This document shows positions 1 through 8,145 of a stretch of 36,972 nucleotides of DNA, piece by piece. Location of the stretch: NCBI GenBank assembly GCA_937936805.1, contig CALDDP010000249.1, forward strand, positions 1 through 36,972, in the 5' to 3' direction. The notes beneath the pieces were generated by a model. It had not been told where the DNA came from. It saw nothing but the letters and a program-made list of their open reading frames with translations, and searched no databases. How positions within the stretch are numbered: the first letter of the stretch is position 1; the number at the start of each line of letters is the position of its first letter. The DNA comes from an uncultured Gammaproteobacteria bacterium (GTDB taxonomy: Bacteria > Pseudomonadota > Gammaproteobacteria > GCA-001735895). Position numbers and translations under genes: made by a program.

Positions 1-315
1 CAGCGCGTACAGGTTGCCGGCGCGTTGCTGATAACCTATGGCGCCGGCGCGGTGACCGGGCCGATCCTGGCAGGCCAGTTCATGAACCTGCTCGGACCGC
101 AGGGATTGTTTTTCTACTTTGCGCTGATCTGCCTGTTGCTGTCCGCATTTGCAATTACGACGCGGCGGCGGCGCGCCGGCAGCCCCGACAAGCGCAAGCC
201 TTTTGTCGCCGTTCCGGCATCGCAATCTACCTCCAACCAGCTTTATCTTTCTGCGCATGACGAAGCACCGGAACATGTCACCTTGATCGATATCGACGAA
301 GACGACGATAAGTAG
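1..315 (+). CDS. MFS transporter, C-terminal end (5' end outside window)
   Basis: This reading frame is open from base 1 and ends with TAG at 313-315, so the gene begins upstream of the window. The visible 104 residues hold the last two membrane segments of a major facilitator protein, with the motif ITYGAGAVTGPILAG followed by FFYFALICLLLSAFAI. A cytoplasmic basic stretch (TTRRRRAG) and a roughly 50-residue hydrophilic tail ending in an acidic run (DIDEDDDK) follow. The glycine-rich penultimate helix resembles the YcaD-like MFS subgroup, but the substrate cannot be told. Only 7 bases separate it from the next gene, so it is the upstream visible member of a transporter operon. Confidence 0.7.
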   Translation, partial: QRVQVAGALLITYGAGAVTGPILAGQFMNLLGPQGLFFYFALICLLLSAFAITTRRRRAGSPDKRKPFVAVPASQSTSNQLYLSAHDEAPEHVTLIDIDEDDDK

Positions 316-322
316 CCCTGCA

Positions 323-1678
323 GTGGCAATTGAAATGAATCAGCCGCCGGGCGCGTTGAGCATAACGCATCGCAAGGTCTGGATGCTGGCCGGACCGATC
401 ATTCTCTCCAATATCTCGGTGCCGCTCGTGGGTGCGGTCGATACCGCCGTGGTGGGGCATTTACCCGAGCCCCATTCGATCGGTGCGGTTGCACTGGGTG
501 CGCTGATATTCAGTTTCCTTTACTGGGGGTTCGGTTTTTTGCGCATGGGCACCACCGGATTTGTCGCGCAGGCCTACGGTGCCGGCGACTGGCGCAGATT
601 ATCGGATACGTTATTGCGGGTGTTATTCCTCGCGCTTGCACTTGGCCTCGCCACCATTATCATTGGCTGGCCCCTGATCGATTTTGTCCTTTACCTGATC
701 GACAGCAGTGCGACCGTGGAAGGGCTTGCCAGCGACTATGCGCAGGTCAGAATCTGGAGCGCCCCCGCGGTGCTTTGCGTTTACGCCTTCACCGGGATCT
801 TTATCGGCATGCATAATACCCGTGCCGCTTTCGTCTTGCAGCTGATACTCAATATAACCAATGTGCTGCTCGATGTTTTGTTCGTGCTCGGATTCGACTG
901 GGGTGTCGAGGGCGTTGCGCTGGCGTCGGTGATCGCCGAATACCTGGCCATGTTTTGTGGCTTTTACCTGCTGCGCATCCCGATTCGAAATGCGTTCGCA
1001 CATTTCAATCGGGCCCGGCTACTCGAGCCTGCCGCTCTTGGCAGCCTGCTTAAAGCGAATACCAATATCTTCATCCGCACGCTATGTCTGTTGTTCGCCT
1101 TCAGTTACTTCACCGCCAGGAGTGCGAGCCAGGGTGAAGTTATTCTCGCGGCGAATGCAATCCTGCTGCACCTGCAAAGCATCATGGCATACGGGCTGGA
1201 CGGTTTCGCCCATGCGGTCGAGGCTCTGGCCGGCAGCGCTTACGGTGCAGGCAGGAAGCGAGAATTTCGTCGTGCGGTTGCACTCACCACTTTCTGGGGC
1301 GCGATTATTGCGTTCCTCGCTGGCGCCATCTACTTCCTGTTTGGCGCTGCGATAATAAATCTGTTCACCGGTATCGACGACGTTGCGGACACCGCGTTGC
1401 GCTACCTGCCATGGATGATTGTTGCCCCGATCCTGTCAGTATGGAGCTTCCAGCTGGACGGTATCTTCATCGGTACCGGGCACACCCGGGAAATGCGCAA
1501 CGCCATGCTGATTTCGATGCTGGTTTATGTCGCGCTATTGCAATTGACCATTCCGCTGTTCGGCAATCATGGCTTGTTTCTCGGTCTGGCGTTTTTCATG
1601 TTGCTCCGCGCCGTATCGCTGCTATTCTATTTCCCCGCAATCGAAGCCGCGATAAAAGCCTCCGACGGGACCGATTAA
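323..1678 (+). CDS. MATE family efflux transporter (DinF-like)
   Basis: The 451-residue product is a multidrug and toxin extrusion antiporter of the inner membrane, expected to export small cationic or aromatic compounds in exchange for H+ or Na+. The N-terminal sequence has the family pattern (WMLAGPIILSNISVPLVGAVDTAV, then GFLRMGTTGFVAQAYGAGD). Twelve hydrophobic segments are spread over the usual MATE length, and the second half repeats the first (LDGFAHAVEALAGSAYGAG). It looks closest to the DinF branch. The longest start is GTG at 323, and an ATG at 335 is an equally possible start. The stop codon overlaps the next ATG by one base (1678), which indicates translational coupling. The substrate is unknown. 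Confidence 0.88.
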   Translation: MAIEMNQPPGALSITHRKVWMLAGPIILSNISVPLVGAVDTAVVGHLPEPHSIGAVALGALIFSFLYWGFGFLRMGTTGFVAQAYGAGDWRRLSDTLLRVLFLALALGLATIIIGWPLIDFVLYLIDSSATVEGLASDYAQVRIWSAPAVLCVYAFTGIFIGMHNTRAAFVLQLILNITNVLLDVLFVLGFDWGVEGVALASVIAEYLAMFCGFYLLRIPIRNAFAHFNRARLLEPAALGSLLKANTNIFIRTLCLLFAFSYFTARSASQGEVILAANAILLHLQSIMAYGLDGFAHAVEALAGSAYGAGRKREFRRAVALTTFWGAIIAFLAGAIYFLFGAAIINLFTGIDDVADTALRYLPWMIVAPILSVWSFQLDGIFIGTGHTREMRNAMLISMLVYVALLQLTIPLFGNHGLFLGLAFFMLLRAVSLLFYFPAIEAAIKASDGTD

Positions 1679-2445
1679 TGCATACCATCATTATTCTCTG
1701 GGCTCATCCCAGGTCGATGTCGACCGCAATCGAGCGCATTATGCGTGAGCGCGGTGATTTTGATTGTCTGCACGAACCATTCCTGCACTACTATTATCTC
1801 GAGCGTAGCGGCGGTAAGCCGTTGCCACATTTCGATACCGAACAGGACCATCCGCAGAGCTATGCAGACACGCGCGACCTGATTCTGCAACGCGCCGAGA
1901 AAGCGCCGCTTTTCGCCAAGGATATGAGCTACTACGTGATGCCTGAAATACTTCGGGACGAAAAATTCTGCCGGCGGGTACGCCATTGTTTTTTAATCCG
2001 CAATCCGCTGCACTCGATCCTGTCTTATTACAAGCTTGACAGCGATGTCGGACTGGATGAGATTGGGCTCGAAGCGCAGTGGCGGCAGCTGCAGGGTTTA
2101 CAAAAAATAGGGATAAGCAACAGCGTCGTACTCGAAGCTGAAGCGGTGCAAACCGATACTGAGCATACAATGCGCCTGTTCTGGAATGCTCTCGACCTGG
2201 ACTACGAAGAACAGGCGCTGAGCTGGAAACAGGAATCTACCCCGCAGGACTGGCAATACGTGCAGGGTTGGCATCGTAGCGTCAGCGGTTCACGGGGGAT
2301 TCGTCAGCCATCGGCCAGGGCAACACAACAGGCACAGACCGAGTTTGATCAACTCAGCGAGCAGGAACCGAGATTAAGGGAATACCTGCTTCATCACCTG
2401 CCGTTCTATGAGCGTCTGCGGGAACATAGCGTGACACAAAAGTGA
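1678..2445 (+). CDS. sulfotransferase-like family protein
   Basis: This 255-residue protein starts at ATG 1678, overlapping the MATE stop by one base. The open frame extends further upstream, but that part lies inside the MATE gene. The N-terminus IILWAHPRSMSTAIER matches the PAPS 5'-phosphosulfate loop of sulfotransferases (strand, loop with R-S, helix). CFLIRNPLHSILSYYKL matches the 3'-phosphate binding motif with the conserved Arg and Ser. A sulfotransferase fold is well supported, but the acceptor is unknown and catalysis is not proven. It ends inside the start of the following MFS gene (GTGA overlap), so it is embedded in an operon of transporters and may modify a compound that one of them moves. 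Confidence 0.75.
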   Translation: MHTIIILWAHPRSMSTAIERIMRERGDFDCLHEPFLHYYYLERSGGKPLPHFDTEQDHPQSYADTRDLILQRAEKAPLFAKDMSYYVMPEILRDEKFCRRVRHCFLIRNPLHSILSYYKLDSDVGLDEIGLEAQWRQLQGLQKIGISNSVVLEAEAVQTDTEHTMRLFWNALDLDYEEQALSWKQESTPQDWQYVQGWHRSVSGSRGIRQPSARATQQAQTEFDQLSEQEPRLREYLLHHLPFYERLREHSVTQK

Positions 2446-3674
2446 AGCCGACCGGGGGGGACAGCAAACACCGCTTTTTACTGGGCGCGCTGTTTATGGG
2501 CCACCTGAGCAATGACTGGGTGGCGGGAACCCTGTGGTTACTGGCGCCCGCGATTGCCGCCAGTATGGGGCTGGGGCCGGCCGAAGTCGGTTTGATCCTG
2601 ACTATCAACGGCATCGGTGCCGGTTTGGCTTATATACCCGCGGGCGTAATATCAGATCGTTCGAGCCGACCGGGGTTCCTGATGTTGCTCAGTTTCTGGT
2701 GGGTTGCGATCGGCTATTTGAGCGCGACCCTGGTGCCCGGATTCTGGGCGATTACGCTGTTGCTCGCGTTTGGCGTCATGGGAGATGCTTTCTGGCACCC
2801 GATTGCAACCGGGGTCCTGGTCAAGGAGATGCCGCAACGTCGTGCGCAGGCGCTGGGTATTCACGCGGTTGGTGGCAGTATCGGGGCCGAGGTGCTGGGA
2901 CCGCTCAGTACCGGTTTTTTACTCGGTTACTTCGACTGGCAAACCACCTTGCAAATCCTGGTAATACCGGCGGTAATCATGGGATTGCTATTCATTCCGG
3001 TCGCCACCAGGATCACCCGCGACAGTCCGGGGCAGATTACCCATATCGACTTCAGGGGCCTTGCCCGTCAGTGGTTCAAGCCCACGGGCCTGGTATTGAT
3101 GCTGGTAATGATTCTTTACAACATGGCGCTGGTGGCGCAGTTGGCGATGGCACCGCTATATTTTCAGAATCAACACGGGCTATCACCTTTTCATGCCGGC
3201 CTGATTTTCGCCGCGATCTTGATGATCGGTTCTATTTGCCAGCCATTTTTCGGCAAGTACACCGATAGCAGAGGGCGCAAACCGATGATCCTGCTGGTAT
3301 TATTTGGTGCCAGTTTTTTCGCCCTGTTTGCCGGTCTGAGTGATAGCCTCTACTGGGTAGTCCTGGGCTTGCTGCCGGCGGTGGCGATCCTGACCGCGGT
3401 GCGGCCGGTGATACTCGCGGCGGCGGTTGAGTATACCGGTAAATCGGAGGCGACAACGCTTGGTATCGTATTTACCGTGCTCGACGGGGTAGGCATGTTC
3501 GGCGCGTTGCTGGCGGGCCTGATAGGCGAGTTCGAATTACGCTACGCCTTTATCATGGCTGCGGCGATGGCGCTCGCCGCCGCAGTACTTTGCCTGTTTC
3601 TGAATTTCGGCAAAAGTTCAACAGACCCCGACCACGTGGTGGTTTCGCAGGTCGCTAGTCCAGCTGATCCTTGA
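2442..3674 (+). CDS. MFS transporter, fosmidomycin-resistance (Fsr)-like
   Basis: This is a 410-residue inner-membrane transporter with about 12 hydrophobic segments. The N-terminal GHLSNDWVAGTLWLLAPAI, the loop with DRSSRP (an MFS motif A variant) and the region AFWHPIATGVLVKEMPQRRA followed by GIHAVGGSIG resemble the Fsr branch of the MFS. The second-half motif GKYTDSRGRKP is the repeated motif A. The chosen start is GTG 2442, which overlaps the previous stop by four bases. No separate Shine-Dalgarno sequence is seen, so translation is probably coupled. The 3' end overlaps the convergent phosphoribosyltransferase gene by 20 bases. The substrate is unknown; a drug, sugar-phosphate-like compound or metabolite are all possible. 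Confidence 0.82.
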   Translation: MKPTGGDSKHRFLLGALFMGHLSNDWVAGTLWLLAPAIAASMGLGPAEVGLILTINGIGAGLAYIPAGVISDRSSRPGFLMLLSFWWVAIGYLSATLVPGFWAITLLLAFGVMGDAFWHPIATGVLVKEMPQRRAQALGIHAVGGSIGAEVLGPLSTGFLLGYFDWQTTLQILVIPAVIMGLLFIPVATRITRDSPGQITHIDFRGLARQWFKPTGLVLMLVMILYNMALVAQLAMAPLYFQNQHGLSPFHAGLIFAAILMIGSICQPFFGKYTDSRGRKPMILLVLFGASFFALFAGLSDSLYWVVLGLLPAVAILTAVRPVILAAAVEYTGKSEATTLGIVFTVLDGVGMFGALLAGLIGEFELRYAFIMAAAMALAAAVLCLFLNFGKSSTDPDHVVVSQVASPADP

Positions 3675-4218
3675 TAATAGCGTACAGCTCGGGACGATTT
3701 GCCGCGACTTCTTCAATGCTCAACCCCTCCAGCGAGTGTGGATATTTAAGCCAGCGGTCAGTTTGGTGCAGGTAGTAATCCGGCACCCGTTCAGTCCGTT
3801 TGCGGGTCGGCTTGAAGTAGGGCACCGCAACACGAATATCATGCGGTGTGTTCAGCCTGGCTTTGTTGTGTAAATGAGTAATTACGGCGTCGATCGTCAA
3901 GCCGGTGTCAAACACGTCATCGACGATCAGCAGGCTATCTTCCCGGGTACAGTTCTTGACCAGGTAATTCATACCGTGGATTCTAATCTCGTCCGCCTGC
4001 CCGTCGATACCGCTATACGAAGATGTACGTATAGCGATGTGGTCGGTCTCGATGCCATACCATGCCAGCAATTCCTGCACAGCGATGCCCATGGGGACGC
4101 CGCCACGCCAGATGGCGATTATGATGGTGGGGCGAAATCCATCCTTGATGATTTCGGCGCCGAGCCGAAATGAATCCTCGAGCAACTGCTGGGCTGATAA
4201 ATATTGTTTTTCACTCAT
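3655..4218 (-). CDS. phosphoribosyltransferase (hypoxanthine/xanthine PRT-like), paralogue 1
   Basis: This type I PRTase fold protein of 187 residues has the PRPP-binding signature LLIVDDVFDTGLTIDAV and an N-terminal glycine loop (IIIAIWRGGVPMG). Family members transfer phosphoribose to purine bases or related nucleobases in the cytoplasm. A GTG at 4242 would add eight residues. I prefer the ATG at 4218 because the protein then lines up end to end with its paralogue at 4293 (MSEKQYLSAQQLLEDSFRL against MQKRFIGEQELLEDSYRL). The hood region HIAIRTSSYSGI is also shared with that paralogue. The two genes are head to head, and the 3' end overlaps the convergent MFS gene. Base specificity cannot be read from the sequence. 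Confidence 0.82.
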   Translation of the reverse strand: MSEKQYLSAQQLLEDSFRLGAEIIKDGFRPTIIIAIWRGGVPMGIAVQELLAWYGIETDHIAIRTSSYSGIDGQADEIRIHGMNYLVKNCTREDSLLIVDDVFDTGLTIDAVITHLHNKARLNTPHDIRVAVPYFKPTRKRTERVPDYYLHQTDRWLKYPHSLEGLSIEEVAANRPELYAIIKDQLD

Positions 4219-4292
4219 CTCGCGTGCATTAATCCGGGTCACTTGTTAGGCTGCGCAAGAATATCATATGAACCTGGAAGGACACGGTTTCG

Positions 4293-4883
4293 ATGCAAAA
4301 GCGCTTTATCGGGGAACAGGAACTACTTGAAGATTCCTATCGGCTGGCGGTGCAGATCAAGCAAAGCGGTTTTCGCCCCGATTTTATCGTCGGGGTATGG
4401 CGCGGTGGTTCCACGGTCGGTATTTACGTGCAGGAATGTCTGCAATACCTCGGAATTGAAACCGATCATATCGCTATCCGTACCTCGTATCAGGGCCGGG
4501 ATGATTATTTTCGCCAACTCGAACAGGGCAGTTCGATACGGGCTCACGGTCTGCAGTACCTGTTTGAAAACCTGAACGCCGATGATGCGCTGCTAATAGT
4601 GGATGACGTTTACAGTACCGGACGCAACGTGCATGCCGTCATCGAACGCCTGCAACAGAAAAACAAGCGCAACATGCCAGCCGAGGTGCGGATTGCAGCA
4701 CCTTATTACCGCGTCGATGCCGGCAAATTGAATCCACCGCCTGATTATTTCCTGCAGCAAACCAGCGACTGGCTGGTATTGCCCTATGAATTGACCGGTA
4801 TCAACCGGGCTGAGCTCGAACAACACAAGCCCTGGATTGTGCCGCTTCTCGATGAATTGAAACCTGGCTGGCAACAGACATGA
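4293..4883 (+). CDS. phosphoribosyltransferase, paralogue 2
   Basis: This is a 196-residue relative of the gene at 3655-4218. It has the same order of motifs: IVGVWRGGSTVG loop, HIAIRTSYQGRDD hood segment and LLIVDDVYSTGRNVHAV PRPP loop. It also shares the C-terminal PDYFLQQTSDWLVLPYEL block, which corresponds to PDYYLHQTDRWLKYPHSL in the paralogue. The ATG at 4293 follows GGAAGG at 4276-4281. The stop overlaps the aminotransferase ATG (ATGA, 4880-4883), so it opens the operon PRT, aminotransferase, tag, CmcJ-like. The acidic pair and Thr-Gly of the PRPP site are intact, so activity is expected. Whether it shares a substrate with its neighbour or forms a heteromer with it is open. Confidence 0.83.
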   Translation: MQKRFIGEQELLEDSYRLAVQIKQSGFRPDFIVGVWRGGSTVGIYVQECLQYLGIETDHIAIRTSYQGRDDYFRQLEQGSSIRAHGLQYLFENLNADDALLIVDDVYSTGRNVHAVIERLQQKNKRNMPAEVRIAAPYYRVDAGKLNPPPDYFLQQTSDWLVLPYELTGINRAELEQHKPWIVPLLDELKPGWQQT

Positions 4884-6055
4884 AATTTTCTTCACTGACC
4901 GACAGGGTCAAGGGTGGTGCCGCCGACGTATGGGATATGCACTACCTGGCCAGGCAGGCCAAAGACCGCGGTGAAGACGTAATCGTGCTCAGCGTGGGTG
5001 ACCCTGACTTCCCCACGCCGGACGCCGTGATCGATAAAGCCCTGCAGGCAATGCGCGAGGGTGATACTCATTACACCTCGATCCTCGGCCACGATGAACT
5101 GCGTGAGTCGATTGCGCGACAGCATCGCAGCAGCAGTGGACAGGTGATCGAGGCGAGCAACATCATTACCACTTCGGGTGCACAAAATGCGTTGTTTGCC
5201 TGCTCGTTATGCCTGCTCGACCCGGGTGACGAAGCGATTGTGCTGCAGCCCATGTATGTAACCTACGAGGCGACGGTACAGGCACCGGGTGCAACCCTGG
5301 TGCCGGTAGTGCTGGATGCCGAGAATGGTTTTCGACTGGACCGTGAGAGGCTGAGCAACGCGATTAGCGAACGTACGCGGGTGATATTTTACGCCTCACC
5401 GAGCAATCCAACCGGTATCGCGCTCGACCGGGAAGAGCTCGAGTTCATCGCGCAGCTCGCGCGACAGAACGATCTGTGGGTAATTGCCGACGAAGTTTAT
5501 GGCAACTTTGTATTCGATGGAGAGTTTAACCATATATCCTCTTTGCCAGGCATGTCTGAACGCACCGTCACCATCGGTAGCATGTCAAAGTCATACGCAA
5601 TGTCGGGCTGGCGCGTGGGCTGGGTGATTGCGCCACACGAACTTATCGCCAACCTCGAAAAACTGGCCTTATGCATGCTTTATGGATTACCCGGGTTCAT
5701 CCAGCAGGCAGCTGCATACGCCCTGCAAAACTGTGCACCTGACCTGCAGCATATGCGTGAAATCTATCATCGCCGCCGTGATTACCTGTTCGACGCGTTT
5801 TCCGAAATGCCCGGCTTGCAGCCATTATTGCCGGATGCAGGCATGTTTATGATGTTAAATGTGCTCGGAACGGGCATGAATTCTGCCGAATTTGTCAGGG
5901 CCCTGTATTCAGCCACGGGTGTATCGGTGCTGGACGCTACCGCCTTCGGCGCCAGCGCTGCCGGTTACGTGCGTGTCTCGTACACCGTAAGCGACACCGA
6001 GCTGGAGGAAGCCTGTCGGCGCATCAAGGCATTTGTGGAACACACCAATGGCTGA
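4880..6055 (+). CDS. class I/II aminotransferase, arginine:pyruvate transaminase (AruH)-like
   Basis: This 391-residue PLP-dependent fold type I aminotransferase has the Schiff-base lysine at K237 in GSMSKSYAMSGWRVGW. Other family motifs are SVGDPDFPTP near residue 38, SPSNPTG near 173, the DEVY motif near 204 and the C-terminal substrate Arg in VRVSYT. From memory, long blocks such as QPMYVTYEA and LALCMLYGLPGFIQ resemble Pseudomonas AruH, which makes 2-ketoarginine from arginine and pyruvate. No other arginine transaminase pathway gene is in the window, so a different amino donor is quite possible. The start ATG overlaps the upstream stop, and the 3' end overlaps the Tag start by eight bases, so it is mid-operon. 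Confidence 0.82.
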   Translation: MKFSSLTDRVKGGAADVWDMHYLARQAKDRGEDVIVLSVGDPDFPTPDAVIDKALQAMREGDTHYTSILGHDELRESIARQHRSSSGQVIEASNIITTSGAQNALFACSLCLLDPGDEAIVLQPMYVTYEATVQAPGATLVPVVLDAENGFRLDRERLSNAISERTRVIFYASPSNPTGIALDREELEFIAQLARQNDLWVIADEVYGNFVFDGEFNHISSLPGMSERTVTIGSMSKSYAMSGWRVGWVIAPHELIANLEKLALCMLYGLPGFIQQAAAYALQNCAPDLQHMREIYHRRRDYLFDAFSEMPGLQPLLPDAGMFMMLNVLGTGMNSAEFVRALYSATGVSVLDATAFGASAAGYVRVSYTVSDTELEEACRRIKAFVEHTNG

Positions 6056-6623
6056 ACCCGGCAAAACCCGTTGCTGGTGGTGCGGTGACGACGAACTATA
6101 CCAGGACTACCATGATTCGGAGTGGGGCGTGCCGGTACACGATGATCGCCTGTTGTTCGAGTTTCTCTGCCTGGAAGGAGCGCAGGCGGGATTGAGCTGG
6201 ATTACCATATTACGCAAACGGGAAAACTATCGCCGCGTCTTCGATAATTTCGATGCCGGCAAAATTGCGCGCTACGAGGATAAAAAGATAGCCGCTTTAC
6301 TACAGGATCCCGGCATCGTACGCAATCGACTCAAGGTGAATGGTTTCGTCAAGAATGCACGCGCGCTGCTCGAATTGCAGGAGCAGGGTATGTCACTGGA
6401 TGAATACCTGTGGAATTTTGTCGATGGTGAGCCGCTGCAAACCGATCGCAAAACAATAGAACAGGTTCCATCCAATACGGCCGTTTCGGACGCGATGTCG
6501 AAGGATTTGAAAAAGCGAGGCTTTACATTTGTCGGCAGCACCATATGTTATGCCTTTATGCAGGCTGCCGGGCTGGTCAACGATCATACGCTCGATTGTT
6601 TCCGCCACCCAGAATTGAAGTGA
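6048..6623 (+). CDS. tag: DNA-3-methyladenine glycosylase I
   Basis: Tag removes 3-methyladenine from alkylated DNA as the first step of base excision repair. The protein from ATG 6048 has 191 residues, close to E. coli Tag. The zinc ligands are present: C9 and H22 with the same 13-residue spacing as in E. coli, and a C-terminal NDHTLDC that places His and Cys four apart. The core EGAQAGLSWITILRKRENYR and the block KKRGFTFVGSTICYAFMQAAGLVNDH are typical of Tag. A TTG at 6033 is in frame, but the ATG matches the family start better. It overlaps the aminotransferase by eight bases and is followed after seven bases by the CmcJ-like gene. Confidence 0.95.
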   Translation: MAEPGKTRCWWCGDDELYQDYHDSEWGVPVHDDRLLFEFLCLEGAQAGLSWITILRKRENYRRVFDNFDAGKIARYEDKKIAALLQDPGIVRNRLKVNGFVKNARALLELQEQGMSLDEYLWNFVDGEPLQTDRKTIEQVPSNTAVSDAMSKDLKKRGFTFVGSTICYAFMQAAGLVNDHTLDCFRHPELK

Positions 6624-6630
6624 GGTTGAT

Positions 6631-7452
6631 ATGTCATTGCAGGCGCAGGTTGAATTTTTAGCCGGGAGATCGGAGCGACCCATTTATTATGCGTCCAGTG
6701 CGGGGCGCAACGCGGCCCATGAAATCGACCAACCGATGAGTATTGTCTCTGTTGAGGTCGAGGATGCCAGGCTGCGAGTGGATAACGATTTAAAAGATGA
6801 ATTTGGACTGCATCCATCGGGTTTCAGTCTGCATAAGTTCCCCACCCGGGTACAGAATTTTCTCGACCAGTCCGAGATCGACTCGGTTTATGCGACAGAA
6901 ATCGAAGACTTCCTCAAGGCGAATACCGGATGCTACCGCGTCCATATCTTCGATTACACGGTCCGCGCCTCCGACCCGGAGCTGCGCGAGCTCAAGCAGG
7001 TGCGTGAACCGGCTTACCTGGTTCACAATGACTACACTTCGAACTCCGGTTTTGTCTGCCTGCAGGAAAGCCTGGGCGATGAAGCCGATAATCTCGCTCA
7101 GGGCAGGTTTCAGATTATTAATATCTGGCGTCCGCTGGTCGATCCGGTTGAAGATTTTCCACTTGCGCTATGTGACACACGCAGCCTGACAACAGCCGAC
7201 CTGGTCGACACCGAACGTCGCGCGGCCAATCACACCGGCGAAATTCAGCTTGCGCTGCACCGGGATGAGCAACGCTGGTTTTACTTTTCGAAAATGCGCC
7301 CTGACGAGGTGTTATTGTTTAAGACCTTCGATTCGATCGATGGCGGGGTTGATCCCTGCAGTATTCACAGCGCGATTCGACTGCCCGATGCCCCAGCAGA
7401 TGCGAAACCTCGCGAGAGTGTCGAGGCGCGTGCACTGGTATTTTATCGCTAA
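6631..7452 (+). CDS. CmcJ/NvfI-type 2-oxoglutarate oxygenase-like protein
   Basis: This 273-residue protein resembles the CmcJ/NvfI/AsqJ-related family, known mostly from secondary metabolism and fungal oxygenases. An Fe(II) facial triad can be proposed: H132 and D134 in LVHNDYT, and H246 in CSIHSAI. An Arg in PRESVEAR (about 261) could bind 2-oxoglutarate. The block INIWRPLVDPVEDFPLALCD is characteristic of the family. GAGGTTGAT precedes ATG 6631 as a good ribosome site. It is the last gene of the PRT-aminotransferase-tag operon and ends 10 bases from the convergent OsmC gene. The substrate is unknown. Hydroxylation of an amino-acid-derived compound is a guess from the neighbouring aminotransferase. 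Confidence 0.72.
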   Translation: MSLQAQVEFLAGRSERPIYYASSAGRNAAHEIDQPMSIVSVEVEDARLRVDNDLKDEFGLHPSGFSLHKFPTRVQNFLDQSEIDSVYATEIEDFLKANTGCYRVHIFDYTVRASDPELRELKQVREPAYLVHNDYTSNSGFVCLQESLGDEADNLAQGRFQIINIWRPLVDPVEDFPLALCDTRSLTTADLVDTERRAANHTGEIQLALHRDEQRWFYFSKMRPDEVLLFKTFDSIDGGVDPCSIHSAIRLPDAPADAKPRESVEARALVFYR

Positions 7453-7462
7453 GCTGCTGTGC

Positions 7463-7984
7463 TCAAACCAGGTCGATACTAACCGGTACTTCCCGACACA
7501 AGGTATGTCCTACCGGTGAGGTCCCGACGACCTTTTCGTGCAGCGCCTTAATGTCTTCTGCCGTTGCATCACTATCAATTTTAACTTTTACCGATATATT
7601 GTCGTAGCCGGCATTGCCGCTAGCCAGACCCAGGAAGGTATGCAGATCGAGATCGCCTTCAAGTTCGATGCTGAGATCCCTGAGTTCGATTCCCGCAGCG
7701 GTCGCATTGGCGGCGTAACCAACGGCAAGACAATTGCCAAGTGCGGCCAGCACCTGCTCGACCGGATTAGGCCCCGAATCGGTGCCGCCAAGCGCATCAG
7801 GCTCGTCAGAGGTCAGCGGTTCAAAGTCACGAATCGTAGCCTCGGAACGGAAACCGCCTTTCCAGTTTACTTTGGCATTCCATTTGGTCGCGGCTACTTC
7901 GGGTTCCTGCTGAATCTTGCCAGCGAGGCCGGCAACGGCATCGATGTTGACATCATTCAGAGTAGTGGTTACAGATGCAGTCAT
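7463..7984 (-). CDS. OsmC/Ohr-family protein
   Basis: This is a 173-residue OsmC-like protein; the family reduces organic hydroperoxides with paired cysteines. The frame is open to 8074, but ATG 7984 has a GGGAGA ribosome site eight bases upstream, and the first 30 codons of the longer version look non-coding. The family core is seen in GPNPVEQVLAALGNCLAVGYAANATAAGIEL, with the peroxidatic-type Cys in the GNC motif. At the classical second cysteine, E. coli OsmC has CPVSQ and this protein has SPVGH, with a different Cys four residues later (HTLC). It may be a YhfA-like member without standard peroxidase chemistry. It is convergent with the CmcJ-like gene and divergent from glycerate kinase. 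Confidence 0.83.
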   Translation of the reverse strand: MTASVTTTLNDVNIDAVAGLAGKIQQEPEVAATKWNAKVNWKGGFRSEATIRDFEPLTSDEPDALGGTDSGPNPVEQVLAALGNCLAVGYAANATAAGIELRDLSIELEGDLDLHTFLGLASGNAGYDNISVKVKIDSDATAEDIKALHEKVVGTSPVGHTLCREVPVSIDLV

Positions 7985-8145
7985 TACAATTTCTCCCGCG
8001 CGATAATCCTGGATTGGGCTGACATCATAATCCCTTACCGGGTATACAACAAATTCTGCAATAATATCCGCCACTGTCTTGCCTGCGTCTTGTTTTTATT
8101 ACGTTTTCACGACACAGTATTGCAACGTTGATTTTGGGAAATCGA

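Noticed and set aside
1411-1677. N-terminal extension of the sulfotransferase frame
   Set aside because: It lies inside the MATE gene in another frame, and the P-loop motif expected at the N-terminus starts right after ATG 1678.
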